A stretch of DNA of 64,000 nucleotides from Atherix ibis (taxonomy: Eukaryota; Arthropoda; Insecta; Diptera; Athericidae): the NCBI GenBank assembly GCA_958298945.1, contig CATQJD010000146.1, forward strand, positions 2,914,001 through 2,978,000, given 5' to 3'. Below are positions 52,984 to 64,000 of the stretch, piece by piece; the stretch's first letter is position 1, and each line of letters begins with the position of its first letter. Below the pieces are notes generated by a model. That model had not been told where the DNA came from. It searched no databases and worked only from the letters and a program-made list of their open reading frames with translations. Both the position numbers and the translations under genes were made by a program.

Positions 52984-54982
52984 ATATACTACTTCATATT
53001 CCTCTTAAACATACTACTTCATATTCCTCTTAAATATACTACTTCATATTTCTCTTAAACATACTACTTCATATTCCTCTTAAATATACTACTTCATATT
53101 CCTCTTAAACATACTACCACATATTCCTCTTAAACATACTACTTCATATTTCTCTTAAATATACTACTTCATATTCTACTTAAATATACTACTTCATATT
53201 ACTCTTAAATATACTATTTCATATTGCTCTTAAACATACTACTTCATATTCCTCTTAAACATACAACTTTACATTCCTGTTAAACATACTACTTCATATT
53301 CTTTTAAACATACTACTTCATATTCCTCTAAAACATACTACTTCATATTCCATTTAAACATACTACTTCATATTCCTCTTCAATATACTACTTCATATTC
53401 CTCTTAAATATACTACTTATTTATCCTCTTAAATATACTACTGCATATTCCTCTTAAACATATGACTTTATATTTCTCTTAAATACACTACTTCATATTC
53501 CTCTTAAACATACTCTTTCATATTCCTCTTAAACATACTACTTCATATTCCTCTTAAATATTTTACTTCATATTCCTCTTAAATATACTACTTCATATTC
53601 CTCTTAAATATACTACTTCATTATCCTCTTAAATATACTACTTCATATTCCTCTTAAACATATTACTTCATGTTTCTCTTAAATATACTACTTCATATTC
53701 CTCTTAAACATACTACTTCATATTCCTCTTAAACATACAACTTCATATTCCTCTTAAACATACTACTTCATATTCCTCTTAAACATACTACTTCATATTG
53801 CTCTTAAATATACTACTTCATATTCCTCTTAAACATACTACTTCATATTCCTCTTAAACATACTACTTCATATTTCTCTTAAACATACTACTTCATATTC
53901 CTCTTAAATATACTACTTCATATTACTCTTAAATATACTACTTCATATTCCTCTTAAACATACTACTTCATATTCCTCTTAAACATACTACTTCATATTC
54001 CTGTTAAACATACTACTTCATATACCTCTTAAACATACTACTTCATATTCCTCTAAAACATACTACTTCATATTCCTCTTAAACATACTACTTCATATTC
54101 CTCTTCAATATACTACTTCATATTCCTCTTAAATATACTACTTATTTATCCTCTTAAATATACTACTGCATATTCCTCTTAAACATATGACTTTATATTT
54201 CTCTTAAATACACTACTTCATATTCCTCTTAAATATACTACTTCATATTCCTCTTAAATATACTACTTCATTATCCTCTTAAATATACTACTTCATATTC
54301 CTCTTAAACATATTACTTCATGTTTCTCTTAAATATACTACTTCATATTCCTCTTAAAAATACTACTTCATATTCCTCTTAAACATACAACTTCATATTC
54401 CTCTTAAACATACTACTTCATATTCCTCTTAAACATACTACTTCATATTCCTCTTAAATATACTACTTCATATTCCTCTTAAACATACTACTTCATATTC
54501 CTCTTAAACATACTACTTCATATTCCTCTTAAACATACTACTTCATATTCCTCTTAAATATACTACTTCATATTCCTCTTAAACATACTACTTCATATTC
54601 CTCTTAAACATACTACTTCATATTTCTCTTAAACATACTACTTCATATTCCTCTTAAATATACTACTTCATATTACTCTTAAATATACTACTTCATATTC
54701 CTCTTAAACATACTATTTCATATTCCTCTTAAACATACTCCTTCATATTCCTCTTAAATATACTACTTCATATTTCTCTTAAATATACTACTTCATGTTA
54801 CTCTAAAATATTCTACTTCATATTCCTCTTAAACATAATACTTCATATTCCTCTTAAACATACTACTTCATTTTCCTCTTAAACATACTACTTCATATTC
54901 CTCTTAAATATACTACTTCATATTCCTCTTAAACATACTACTTCATATTCCGCTTAAATATACTACTTCATATTCCTTTTAA
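52984..54982. repeat. 1999-bp tandem HOR, copy 1
   Basis: Eighty monomers, one of them 24 bp (53284-53307, TATTCTTTTAAAC). TACCACA (53115/55114), TACTTATTTATCC (53414/55413 and 54139/56138) and CATGTTACTCTAAAA (about 54795/56794) are all 1999 bp apart. The same short monomer is present in both copies, so it predates the duplication. Confidence 0.9.
53284..53307. repeat. 24-bp monomer shared by both 1999-bp units
   Basis: It reads TTCATATTCTTTTAA, one C fewer than the TTCATATTCCTTTTAA variant seen near 49150 and 50650. Its twin lies at 55283-55306. Confidence 0.87.
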
Positions 54983-56981
54983 ATATACTACTTCATATTC
55001 CTCTTAAACATACTACTTCATATTCCTCTTAAATATACTACTTCATATTTCTCTTAAACATACTACTTCATATTCCTCTTAAATATACTACTTCATATTC
55101 CTCTTAAACATACTACCACATATTCCTCTTAAACATACTACTTCATATTTCTCTTAAATATACTACTTCATATTCCTCTTAAATATACTACTTCATATTA
55201 CTCTTAAATATACTATTTCATATTGCTCTTAAACATACTACTTCATATTCCTCTTAAACATACAACTTAATATTCCTGTTAAACATACTACTTCATATTC
55301 TTTTAAACATACTACTTCATATTCCTCTAAAACATACTACTTCATATTCCTCTTAAACATACTACTTCATATTCCTCTTCAATATACTACTTCATATTCC
55401 TCTTAAATATACTACTTATTTATCCTCTTAAATATACTACTGCATATTCCTCTTAAACATATGACTTTATATTTCTCTTAAATACACTACTTCATATTCC
55501 TCTTAAACATACTCTTTCATATTCCTCTTAAACATACTACTTCATATTCCTCTTAAATATTTTACTTCATATTCCTCTTAAATATACTACTTCATATTCC
55601 TCTTAAATATACTACTTCATTATCCTCTTAAAAATACTACTTCATATTCCTCTTAAACGTATTACTTCATGTTTCTCTTAAATATACTACTTCATATTCC
55701 TCTTAAACATACTACTTCATATTCCTCTTAAACATACAACTTCATATTCCTCTTAAACATACTACTTCATATTCCTCTTAAACATACTACTTCATATTCC
55801 TCTTAAATATACTACTTCATATTCTTCTTAAACATACTACTTCATATTCCTCTCAAACATACTACTTCATATTTCTCTTAAACATACTACTTCATATTCC
55901 TCTTAAATATACTACTTCATATTACTCTTAAATATACTACTTCATATTCCTCTTAAACATACTACTTCATATTCCTCTTAAACACACTACTTCATATTCC
56001 TGTTAAACATACTACTTCATATACCTCTTAAACATACTACTTCATATTCCTCTAAAACATACTACTTCATATTCCTCTTAAACATACTACTTCATATTCC
56101 TCTTCAATATACTACTTCATATTCCTCTTAAATATACTACTTATTTATCCTCTTAAATATACTACTGCATATTCCTCTTAAACATATGACTTTATATTTC
56201 TCTTAAATACACTACTTCATATTCCTCTTAAATATACTACTTCATATTCCTCTTAAATATACTACTTCATTATCCTCTTAAATATACTACTTCATATTCC
56301 TCTTAAACATATTACTTCATGTTTCTCTTAAATATACTACTTCATATTCCTCTTAAAAATACTACTTCATATTCCTCTTAAACATACAACTTCATATTCC
56401 TCTTAAACATACTACTTCATATTCCTCTTAAACATACTACTTCATATTCCTCTTAAATATACTACTTCATATTCCTCTTAAACATACTACTTCATATTCC
56501 TCTTAAACATACTACTTCATATTCCTCTTAAACATACTACTTCATATTCCTCTTAAATATACTACTTCATATTCCTCTTAAACATACTACTTCATATTCC
56601 TCTTAAACATACTACTTCATATTTCTCTTAAACATACTACTTCATATTCCTCTTAATAATACTACTTCATATTACTCTTAAATATACTACTTCATATTCC
56701 TCTTAAACATACTATTTCATATTCCTCTTAAACATACTACTTCATATTCCTCTTAAATATACTACTTCATATTTCTCTTAAATATACTACTTCATGTTAC
56801 TCTAAAATATTCTACTTCATATTCCTCTTAAACATACTACTTCATATTCCTCTTAAACATACTACTTCATTTTCCTCTTAAACATACTACTTCATATTCC
56901 TCTTAAATATACTACTTCTAATTCCTCTTAAACATACTACTTCATATTCCGCTTAAATATACTACTTCATATTCCTTTTAA
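54983..56981. repeat. 1999-bp tandem HOR, copy 2
   Basis: This is a direct copy of 52984-54982, including the shared 24-bp monomer. Private differences include AACGTATTAC near 55656 and AATAATACTAC near 56645. Confidence 0.9.
55283..55306. repeat. 24-bp monomer, twin of 53284-53307
   Basis: It has the same one-base deletion, exactly 1999 bp after the first. Inheritance with the duplication explains both. Confidence 0.87.
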
Positions 56982-57006
56982 ATATACTACTTCATATTCC
57001 CCTTAA
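55782..57006. repeat. 1225-bp tandem HOR, copy 1
   Basis: Forty-nine monomers overlapping the end of the 1999-bp unit. TACTTATTTATCC (56138/57363) and CATGTTACTCTAAAA (about 56794/58019) are 1225 bp apart. Confidence 0.88.
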
Positions 57007-58231
57007 ACATACTACTTCATATTCCTCTTAAATATACTACTTCATATTCCTCTTAAACATACTACTTCATATTCCTCTTAAACATACTACTTCATATTTC
57101 TCTTAAACATACTACTTCATATTCCTCTTAAATATACTACTTCATATTACTCTTAAATATACTACTTCATATTCCTCTTAAACATACTACTTCATATTCC
57201 TCTTAAACATACTACTTCATATTCCTGTTAAACATACTACTTCATATACCTCTTAAACATACTACTTCATATTCCTCTAAAACATACTACTTCATATTCC
57301 TCTTAAACATACTACTTCATATTCCTCTTCAATATACTACTTCATATTCCTCTTAAATATACTACTTATTTATCCTCTTAAATATACTACTGCATATTCC
57401 TCTTAAACATATGACTTTATATTTCTCTTAAATACACTACTTCATATTCCTCTTAAATATACTACTTCATATTCCTCTTAAATATACTACTTCATTATCC
57501 TCTTAAATATACTACTTCATATTCCTCTTAAACATATTACTTCATGTTTCTCTTAAATATACTACTTCATATTCCTCTTAAAAATACTACTTCATATTCC
57601 TCTTAAACATACAACTTCATATTCCTCTTAAACATACTACTTCATATTCCTCTTAAACATACTACTTCATATTCCTCTTAAATATACTACTTCATATTCC
57701 TCTTAAACATACTACTTCATATTCCTCTTAAACATACTACTTCATATTCCTCTTAAACATACTACTTCATATTCCTCTTAAATATACTACTTCATATTCC
57801 TCTTAAACATACTACTTCATATTCCTCTTAAACATACTACTTCATATTTCTCTTAAACATACTACTTCATATTCCTCTTAAATATACTACTTCATATTAC
57901 TCTTAAATATACTACTTCATATTCCTCTTAAACATACTATTTCATATTCCTCTTAAACATACTACTTCATATTCCTCTTAAATATACTACTTCATATTTC
58001 TCTTAAATATAATACTTCATGTTACTCTAAAATATTCTACTTCATATTCCTCTTAAACATACTACTTCATATTCCTCTTAAACATACTACTTCATTTTCC
58101 TCTTAAACATACTACTTCATATTCCTCTTAAATATACTACTTCATATTCCTCTTAAACATACTACTTCATATTCCGCTTAAATATCATACTTTATATTGC
58201 TTTTAAATATACTACTTCATATTCCTCTTGA
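57007..58231. repeat. 1225-bp tandem HOR, copy 2
   Basis: This is a direct copy of 55782-57006. Near its right end it has private changes, AAATATCATACTTTATATTGC around 58181-58200, just before it stops matching. Confidence 0.87.
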
Positions 58232-58850
58232 ACATACTACTTCATATTCCTCTTAAATATACTACTGCATATTCCTCTTAAACATACTACTTCATATTCC
58301 TCTTAAATATACTACTTCATATTCCTCTTAAACATACTACCTCATATTCCTCTTAAACAAACTACTTCATATTCCTCTTAAATATACTACTTCATATTCC
58401 TCTTAAATATACTACTTCATATTCCTCTTAAATATACTACTTCATATTCCTCTTAAACATACTACTTCATATTCCTCTTATACATACTACTTCATACTCC
58501 TCTTAAACATACTACTTCATATTCCTCTTAAACATACTAATTCATATTCCTCTTAAATATACTACTTCATTATCCTCTTAAATATACTACTTCATATTTC
58601 TCTTAAACATACTACTTCATATTCCTCTTAAATATACTACTTCATATTACTATTAAATATACTACTTCTTATTCCTCTTAAGCATACTACTTCATATTCC
58701 TCTTAAACATACTACTTCATATTCCTCTTAAACATACTACTTCATATTCCTCTTAAACATACTACTTCATATTCCTCTTAAACATACTACTTCATATTCC
58801 TCTTAAACATACTACTTCATATTCCTCTTAAATATACTACTTCATATTAC
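58150..58850. repeat. 0.7-kb block repeated at 60125-60825 (1975 bp)
   Basis: The TTCCGCTTAA monomer (58171/60146), its CTTGAAC and CTGCATATT followers and the CTTCTTATTCC / TTAAGC pair (58666/60641) share a 1975-bp spacing. Confidence 0.78.
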
Positions 58851-58977
58851 TCTTAAACATACTACTTCATATTCCTCTTAAACATACTATTTTATACTCC
58901 TCTCAAACATACTACTTCATATTCCTTTTAAACATACTACTTCATATTCCTCTTAAATATACAACTTCATAATCCTC
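58440..58977. repeat. Block repeated at the right edge of the window (5023 bp)
   Basis: TTCATACTCC (about 58491/63514), TACTATTAAAT (about 58648/63671), CTTCTTATTCC (58666/63689) and TCTCAAAC (58901/63924) lie 5023 bp apart, that is 201 monomers less the two 1-bp losses in between. The right copy runs off the window at 64000. Confidence 0.8.
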
Positions 58978-61381
58978 TTAAATATACTACTTTATATTTC
59001 TCTTAAACATACTTCTTCATATTCCTCTTAAATACACTACTTCATATTACTCTTAAATATACCACTTCATATTCCTCTTAAGCATACTACTTCATATTCC
59101 TCTCAAATATACTATTTCATATTCCTCTTAAATATATAACTTAATATTCGTCTTAAATACACTACTTCATATTCCTCTTAAACATACTACTTCATATTCC
59201 TCTTAAACATACTACTTCATATTCCTCTTAAACATACTACTTCATATTCCTCTTAAACATACTACTTCATATTCCTCTTAAATATACTACTTCATATTAC
59301 TCTTAAATATTCTACTTCATATTCCCCTTAAACATACTACTTCATATTCCTTTTAAACATACTACTTCATATTCCTGTTAAACATACTACTTCATATTCC
59401 TCTTAAACATACTACTTCATATTCCTCTAAAACATACCACTTCATATTCCTCTTAAACATACTACTTCATATTCGTCTTAAATATACTACTTCATATTAC
59501 TCTTAAATATACTACTTCATTATCCTGTTAAATATACTACTTCATATTCCTCTTAAATATATTACTTCATATTTCTCTTAAATATACTACTTCATATTCC
59601 TCATAAACATACTATTTCATATTCCTCTTAAACATAATTCTTCATATTCCTCTTAAATATACTACTTCATATTCCTCTTAAATATACTACTTCATATTCC
59701 TCTTAAATATACTACTTCATTATCCTCTTAAATATACTACTTCATTTTCCTCTTAAACATATTACTTCACATTTCTCTTAAATATACTACTTCATATTCC
59801 TCTTAAACATACTATTTCATATTCCTCTTAAACATACTACTTCATATTCCTCTTAAATATACTACTTCATATTTCTCTTAAATATACTACTTCATATTAC
59901 TCTAAAATATTCTACTTCATATTCCTCTTAAACATACTACTTCATATTCCTCTTAAACATACTACTTCATTTTCCTCTTAAACATACAACTTCATATTCC
60001 TCTTAAATATACTACCTCATATTCATCTTAAACATACTACTTCATATTCCTCTTAAATATACTACTTTATATTCCTCTTAAACATACTACTTCATATTCC
60101 TCTTACACATAATACTTCATATTCCTCTTAAACATACTACTTCATATTCCGCTTAAATATACTACTTCATATTCCTTTTAAATATACTACTTCATATTCC
60201 TCTTGAACATACTACTTCATATTACTCTTAAATATACTACTGCATATTCCTCTTAAACAAACTACTTCATATTCCTCTTAAATATACTACTTCATATTCC
60301 TCTTATACATACTACCTCATATTCCTCTTAAACATACTACTTCATATTCCTCTTAAATATACTACTTCATATTCCTCTTAAATATACTACTTCATATTCC
60401 TCTTAAATATACTACTTCATATTCCTCTTAAACATACTACTTCATATTCCTCTTAAACATACTACTTTATACTCCTCTTAAACATACTACTTCATATTCC
60501 TCTTAAACATACTAATTCATATTCCTCTTAAATATACTACTTCATTATCCTCTTGAATATACTACTTCATATTTCTCTTAAACATACTACTTCATATTCC
60601 TCTTAAATATACTACTTCATATTACTCTTAAATATACTACTTCTTATTCCTCTTAAGCATACTACTTCATATTCCTCTTTAACATACTACTTCATATTCC
60701 TCTTAAACATACTACTTCATATTCCTCTTAAACATACTACTTCATATTCCTCTTAAACATACTACTTCATATTCCTCTTAAACATAATACTTCATATTCC
60801 TCTTAAATATACTACTTCATATTCCTCTTAAATATACTACTTCATTATCCTCTTAAATATACTACTTCATATTCCTCTTAAACATATAACTTCATATTTC
60901 TCTTAAATATACTACTTCATATTCCTCTTAAACATACTACTTCATATTCCTCTTAAACATACTACTTAATATTTCTCTTAAATATACTACTTCATATTCC
61001 TCTTAAATATACTACTTCCTATTCCTCTTAAATATACTACATCATATTCTTCTTAAAAATACTACTTCATATTCCTCTTAAACATACTACTTCATATTCC
61101 TCTTAAACATACTACTTCATATTCCTCTTAAATATACTACTTCATATTCCTCTTAAATATACTACTTTATATTCCTTTTAAACATACTACTTCATATTCC
61201 TCTTAAATATACTACTTCACATTCCTCTTAAACATACTACTTCAAATTCCTCTTAAATATACTACTTCATATTCCTTTTAAACATACTACTTCATATTCC
61301 TCTTAAACATACTACTTCATATTTCTCTTAAACATACTACTTCATATTCCTCTTAAATATACTACTTCATATTACTCTTAA

Positions 61382-61405
61382 ATATACTACTTCATATTCT
61401 CTTAA
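61382..61405. repeat. 24-bp monomer (one C missing)
   Basis: TTCATATTCTCTTAA replaces TTCATATTCCTCTTAA; the register falls by one. Confidence 0.83.
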
Positions 61406-61730
61406 ACATACTAATTCATATTCCTCTTAAACATACTACTTCATATTCCTCTTAAACATACTACTTCATATTCCTCTTAAACATACTACTTCATATTCCT
61501 TTTAAACATACTACTTCATATTCCTCTTTAATATACTACTTCATATTCTTCTGAAACATAATACTTCATATTCCTCTTAATTATATCACTTCATGTTCCT
61601 CTTAAACATACTACTTCATATTCCTCTTAAATATACTACTTCATATTCCTCTTAAACATACTACTTCATATTCCTCTTAAATATACTACTTCATATTCCT
61701 CTTAAACATACTACTTCATATTCCTCTTAA

Positions 61731-61754
61731 GCATACTACTTCATATTTTTTTAA
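61731..61754. repeat. 24-bp monomer with a seven-T run
   Basis: The unit starts GCATACTAC, and its pyrimidine run is TATTTTTTTAA instead of TATTCCTCTTAA. The long homopolymer makes a sequencing error possible. Confidence 0.75.
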
Positions 61755-63462
61755 ACATACTACTTCATATTCCTCTTAAATATACTACCTCAAATTACTC
61801 TTAAATATACTACTTCATATTCCTCTTAAACATACTACTTTATATTCCTCTTAAACATACTACTTCATATTCCTGTTAAACATACTACTTCATATTCCTC
61901 TTAAACATACTACTTCATGTTCCTCTAAAACATACTACTTCATATTCCTCTTAAACATACTACTTCATATTCCTCTTAAATATACTGCTTCATATTCCTC
62001 TTAAATATACTTCTTCATTATCCTCTTAAATATACTACTTCATATTCCTCTTGAACATATTACTTCATATTTCTCTTAAATATACTACTTTATATTCCTC
62101 TTAAATATACTACTTCATATTCCTCTTAAATATACTACTTCATATTCCTCTTAAATATACTACTTCATTATCCTCTTAAATATACTACTTCATATTCCTC
62201 TTAAACATATTACTTCATATTTCTCTTAAATGTACTACTTCATATTCCTCTTAAACATACTATTTCTTATTCCTCTTAAACATACTACTTCATGTTCCTC
62301 TTAAATATACAACTTTATATTTCTCTTAAATATACTACTTCATGTTACTCTTAAATATTCTACTTCATATTCCTCTTAAACATACTACTTCATGTTCCTC
62401 TTAAATATACTACTTCATATTCCTCTTACACATACTACTTCATATTTCTCTTAAACATACTACTTCATATTCCGCTTAAATATACTACTTCATATTCCTC
62501 TTAAATATACTATTTCATATTCCTCTTAAACATACTACTTCATATTCCTCTTAAACATACTACTTCATACTCCTCTTTAACATACTACTTCATATTCCTC
62601 TTAAACATACTACTTCATATTCCTCTTAAATATACTACTTCATTATCCTCTCAAATATACTACTTCATATTTCTCTTAAACATACTACTTCATATTCCTC
62701 TTAAACATACTACTTCATATTCCTCTTAAACATACTACTTCATATTCCTCTTAAACATACTACTTCATATTACTCCTAAATATACTACTTCATATTCCTC
62801 TTAAACATACTACTTCATATTCCTCTTAACCATACTACTTCATATTCCTCTTGAATATACTACTTCATATTCCTCTTAAATATACTACTTCATATTCCTC
62901 TTAAACATACTACTTCATATTCCGCTTAAACATACTACTTCATATTCCTCTTAAACATACTACTTCATATTCCTCTTAAACATACTACTTCATATTCCTC
63001 TTACATATACTACTTCATATTCCTCTTAACCATACTACTTCATATTCCTATTAAATATACTACTTCATATTCCTCTTAAACATACTACTTCATATTCCTC
63101 TTAAATATACTACTTCATATTCCTCTTAAACATACTACTTCATATTCCTTTTAAACACCCTACTTCATATTTCTCTTAAACATACTACATCATAATTCTC
63201 TTAAATATACTACTTCATATTACTCTTAAATATACTACTTCATATTCCTCTTAAACATACTACTTCATATTCCTCTTAAACATACTACTTCATATTCCTG
63301 TATAACATACTACTTCATATTCCTCTTAAACATACTACTTCATATTCCTCTAAAACATACTACTTCATATTCCTCTTAAACATACTACTTCATATTCCTC
63401 TTAAATATACTATTTCATATTCCTCTTAAATATACTACTTCATTATCCTCTTAAATATACTA

Positions 63463-64000
63463 CTTCATATTCCTCTTAAACATACTACTTCATATTCCTC
63501 TTAAACATACTACTTCATACTCCTCTTAAACATACTACTTCATATTCCTCTTAAACATACTAATTCATATTCCTCTTAAATATACTACTTCATTATCCTC
63601 TTAAATATACTACTTCATATTTCTCTTAAACATACGACTTCATATTCCTCTTATATATACTACTTCATATTACTATTAAATATACTACTTCTTATTCCTC
63701 TTAAGCATACTACTTCATATTCCTCTTAAACATACTACTTCATATTCCTCTTAAACATACTACTTCATATTCCTCTTAAACATACTACTTCATATTCCTC
63801 TTAAACATACTACTTCATATTCCTCTTAAACATACTACTTCATATTCCTCTTAAATATACTACTTCATATTCCTCTTAAACATACTACTTCATATTCCTC
63901 TTAAACATACTACTTTATACTCCTCTCAAACATACTACTTCATGTTCCTTTTAAACATACTACTTCATATTCCTCTTAAATATACAACTTCATTATCCTC
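63463..64000. repeat. Right-edge copy of 58440-58977, cut by the window end
   Basis: It has the same marker order as 58440-58977. The last complete monomer ends at 63979 and the final 21 bases are an incomplete T-type unit, so the array continues beyond the window. Confidence 0.8.

Larger units (their letters stand above)
1..64000. repeat. 25-bp satellite array filling the entire window
   Basis: Every part of the window is a head-to-tail copy of one 25-bp unit beginning ACATACTACT or ATATACTACT and ending CCTCTTAA. Register can be followed from base 1 to base 64000; 13 monomers of unusual length give a net +29 bases, which predicts a monomer start at 63980, and one is there. That makes 2558 full monomers and a 21-base partial one. 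No monomer is inverted, and no stretch lacks the repeat, so all gene-free sequence here is satellite. The plus strand consensus has no G. Stops recur in all six frames about every 75 bases or less, so no protein is encoded. This type of array is known from eukaryotic heterochromatin; that this one is centromeric, pericentromeric or subtelomeric is not shown by the sequence. Confidence 0.99.

Noticed and set aside
1..64000. Protein-coding potential on either strand
   Set aside because: Consensus monomers carry TAA on the plus strand and TAA, TGA and TAG on the minus strand. With a 25-bp period each stop visits all three frames every 75 bases; variants that lose one stop lengthen frames only slightly.
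1..64000. CRISPR array
   Set aside because: The repeats are contiguous with no unique spacers between them and the whole 25 bp is repeated.
1..64000. Telomeric repeat
   Set aside because: The unit is 25 bp without the G-rich strand and short period typical of telomeres.
1..64000. Calling the array a centromere
   Set aside because: Array size and HORs would be compatible, but no CENP-B-box-like motif is seen, and the sequence alone cannot show kinetochore assembly.
1..64000. Triplex (H-DNA) forming pyrimidine tract
   Set aside because: Strand asymmetry is strong, but pyrimidine runs are only about eight bases (TTCCTCTT) and are interrupted by A in every monomer.
1..64000. TATA-box or promoter function of TTAAATATAC in T-type monomers
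   Set aside because: It is part of the repeat and occurs hundreds of times with no associated gene or other promoter element.
1..64000. Collapsed or artificially expanded assembly
   Set aside because: Copies carry private variants and differing lengths, which argues against simple computational duplication. It cannot be excluded for the most identical pairs (1650, 1875 and 2650 bp) without reads.

Overview
The whole window is one uninterrupted tandem satellite. The unit is 25 bp, always in the same orientation and always AT-rich. Both window edges fall inside the array: it is in phase at base 1 and ends 21 bases into a monomer at base 64000. There is no unique flank, no gene, no RNA gene and no inserted transposon. 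Walking the monomer phase from end to end and accounting for every register change gives 2558 complete monomers plus one partial. Only 13 of the complete monomers are not 25 bp long. This is eukaryotic satellite DNA, probably heterochromatin. I do not recognise the monomer and cannot name a species, a chromosome or a centromeric role.

The monomer (for example 301-325) begins ACATACTACT and ends CCTCTTAA. It has about 8 A, 7 C, 10 T and no G, so the given strand is almost G-free and its complement almost C-free. Two main alleles differ at monomer base 2: a C type starting ACATA and a T type starting ATATA. They often alternate to give a 50-bp dimer. Every consensus monomer carries TAA on the plus strand and TAA, TGA and TAG on the minus strand. 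Because 25 is not a multiple of 3, all six frames are closed about every 75 bases or sooner.

Above the monomer level the array is a mosaic of higher-order repeats (HORs), recognised from rare marker monomers recurring at fixed distances. 1-4.17 kb: family A, with a 1.23-kb block repeated at 2158 bp. 3.9-4.9 kb: 575-bp tandem. 5.6-9.7 kb: family B, with tandem 1650-bp and 800-bp units. 11.0-15.9 kb: family A again, with a tandem 1875-bp unit and a nested 475-bp duplication. 15.9-19.7 kb: a 3.75-kb second copy of family B, 8641 bp from the first, giving an A-B-A'-B' layout. 18.4-23.8 kb: 2725/2750-bp pair. 24.6-28.8 kb: 725- and 1425-bp spacing. 28.8-31.5 kb: 1350-bp tandem. 31.5-39 kb: 1000- and 700-bp tandems plus long-range copies at 9500, 4225 and 2525 bp. 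38.8-45.5 kb: 2650-bp super-unit containing 1500- and 700-bp spacings. 46-48.7 kb: a more diverged stretch. 48.7-52 kb: 1500/700-bp spacings. 53.0-58.2 kb: 1999-bp and 1225-bp tandems. 58.2-64 kb: diverged, with partial copies at 1975 and 5023 bp.

The layout fits repeated unequal exchange, gene conversion or amplification acting in monomer register. All single-nucleotide length changes lie right of 46 kb, which suggests the left part was homogenised more recently and that the array edge may lie beyond the right end of the window. Block limits are read by eye from marker monomers and are good to about one or two monomers. The phase bookkeeping is exact modulo 25 but cannot see compensating changes inside one monomer.
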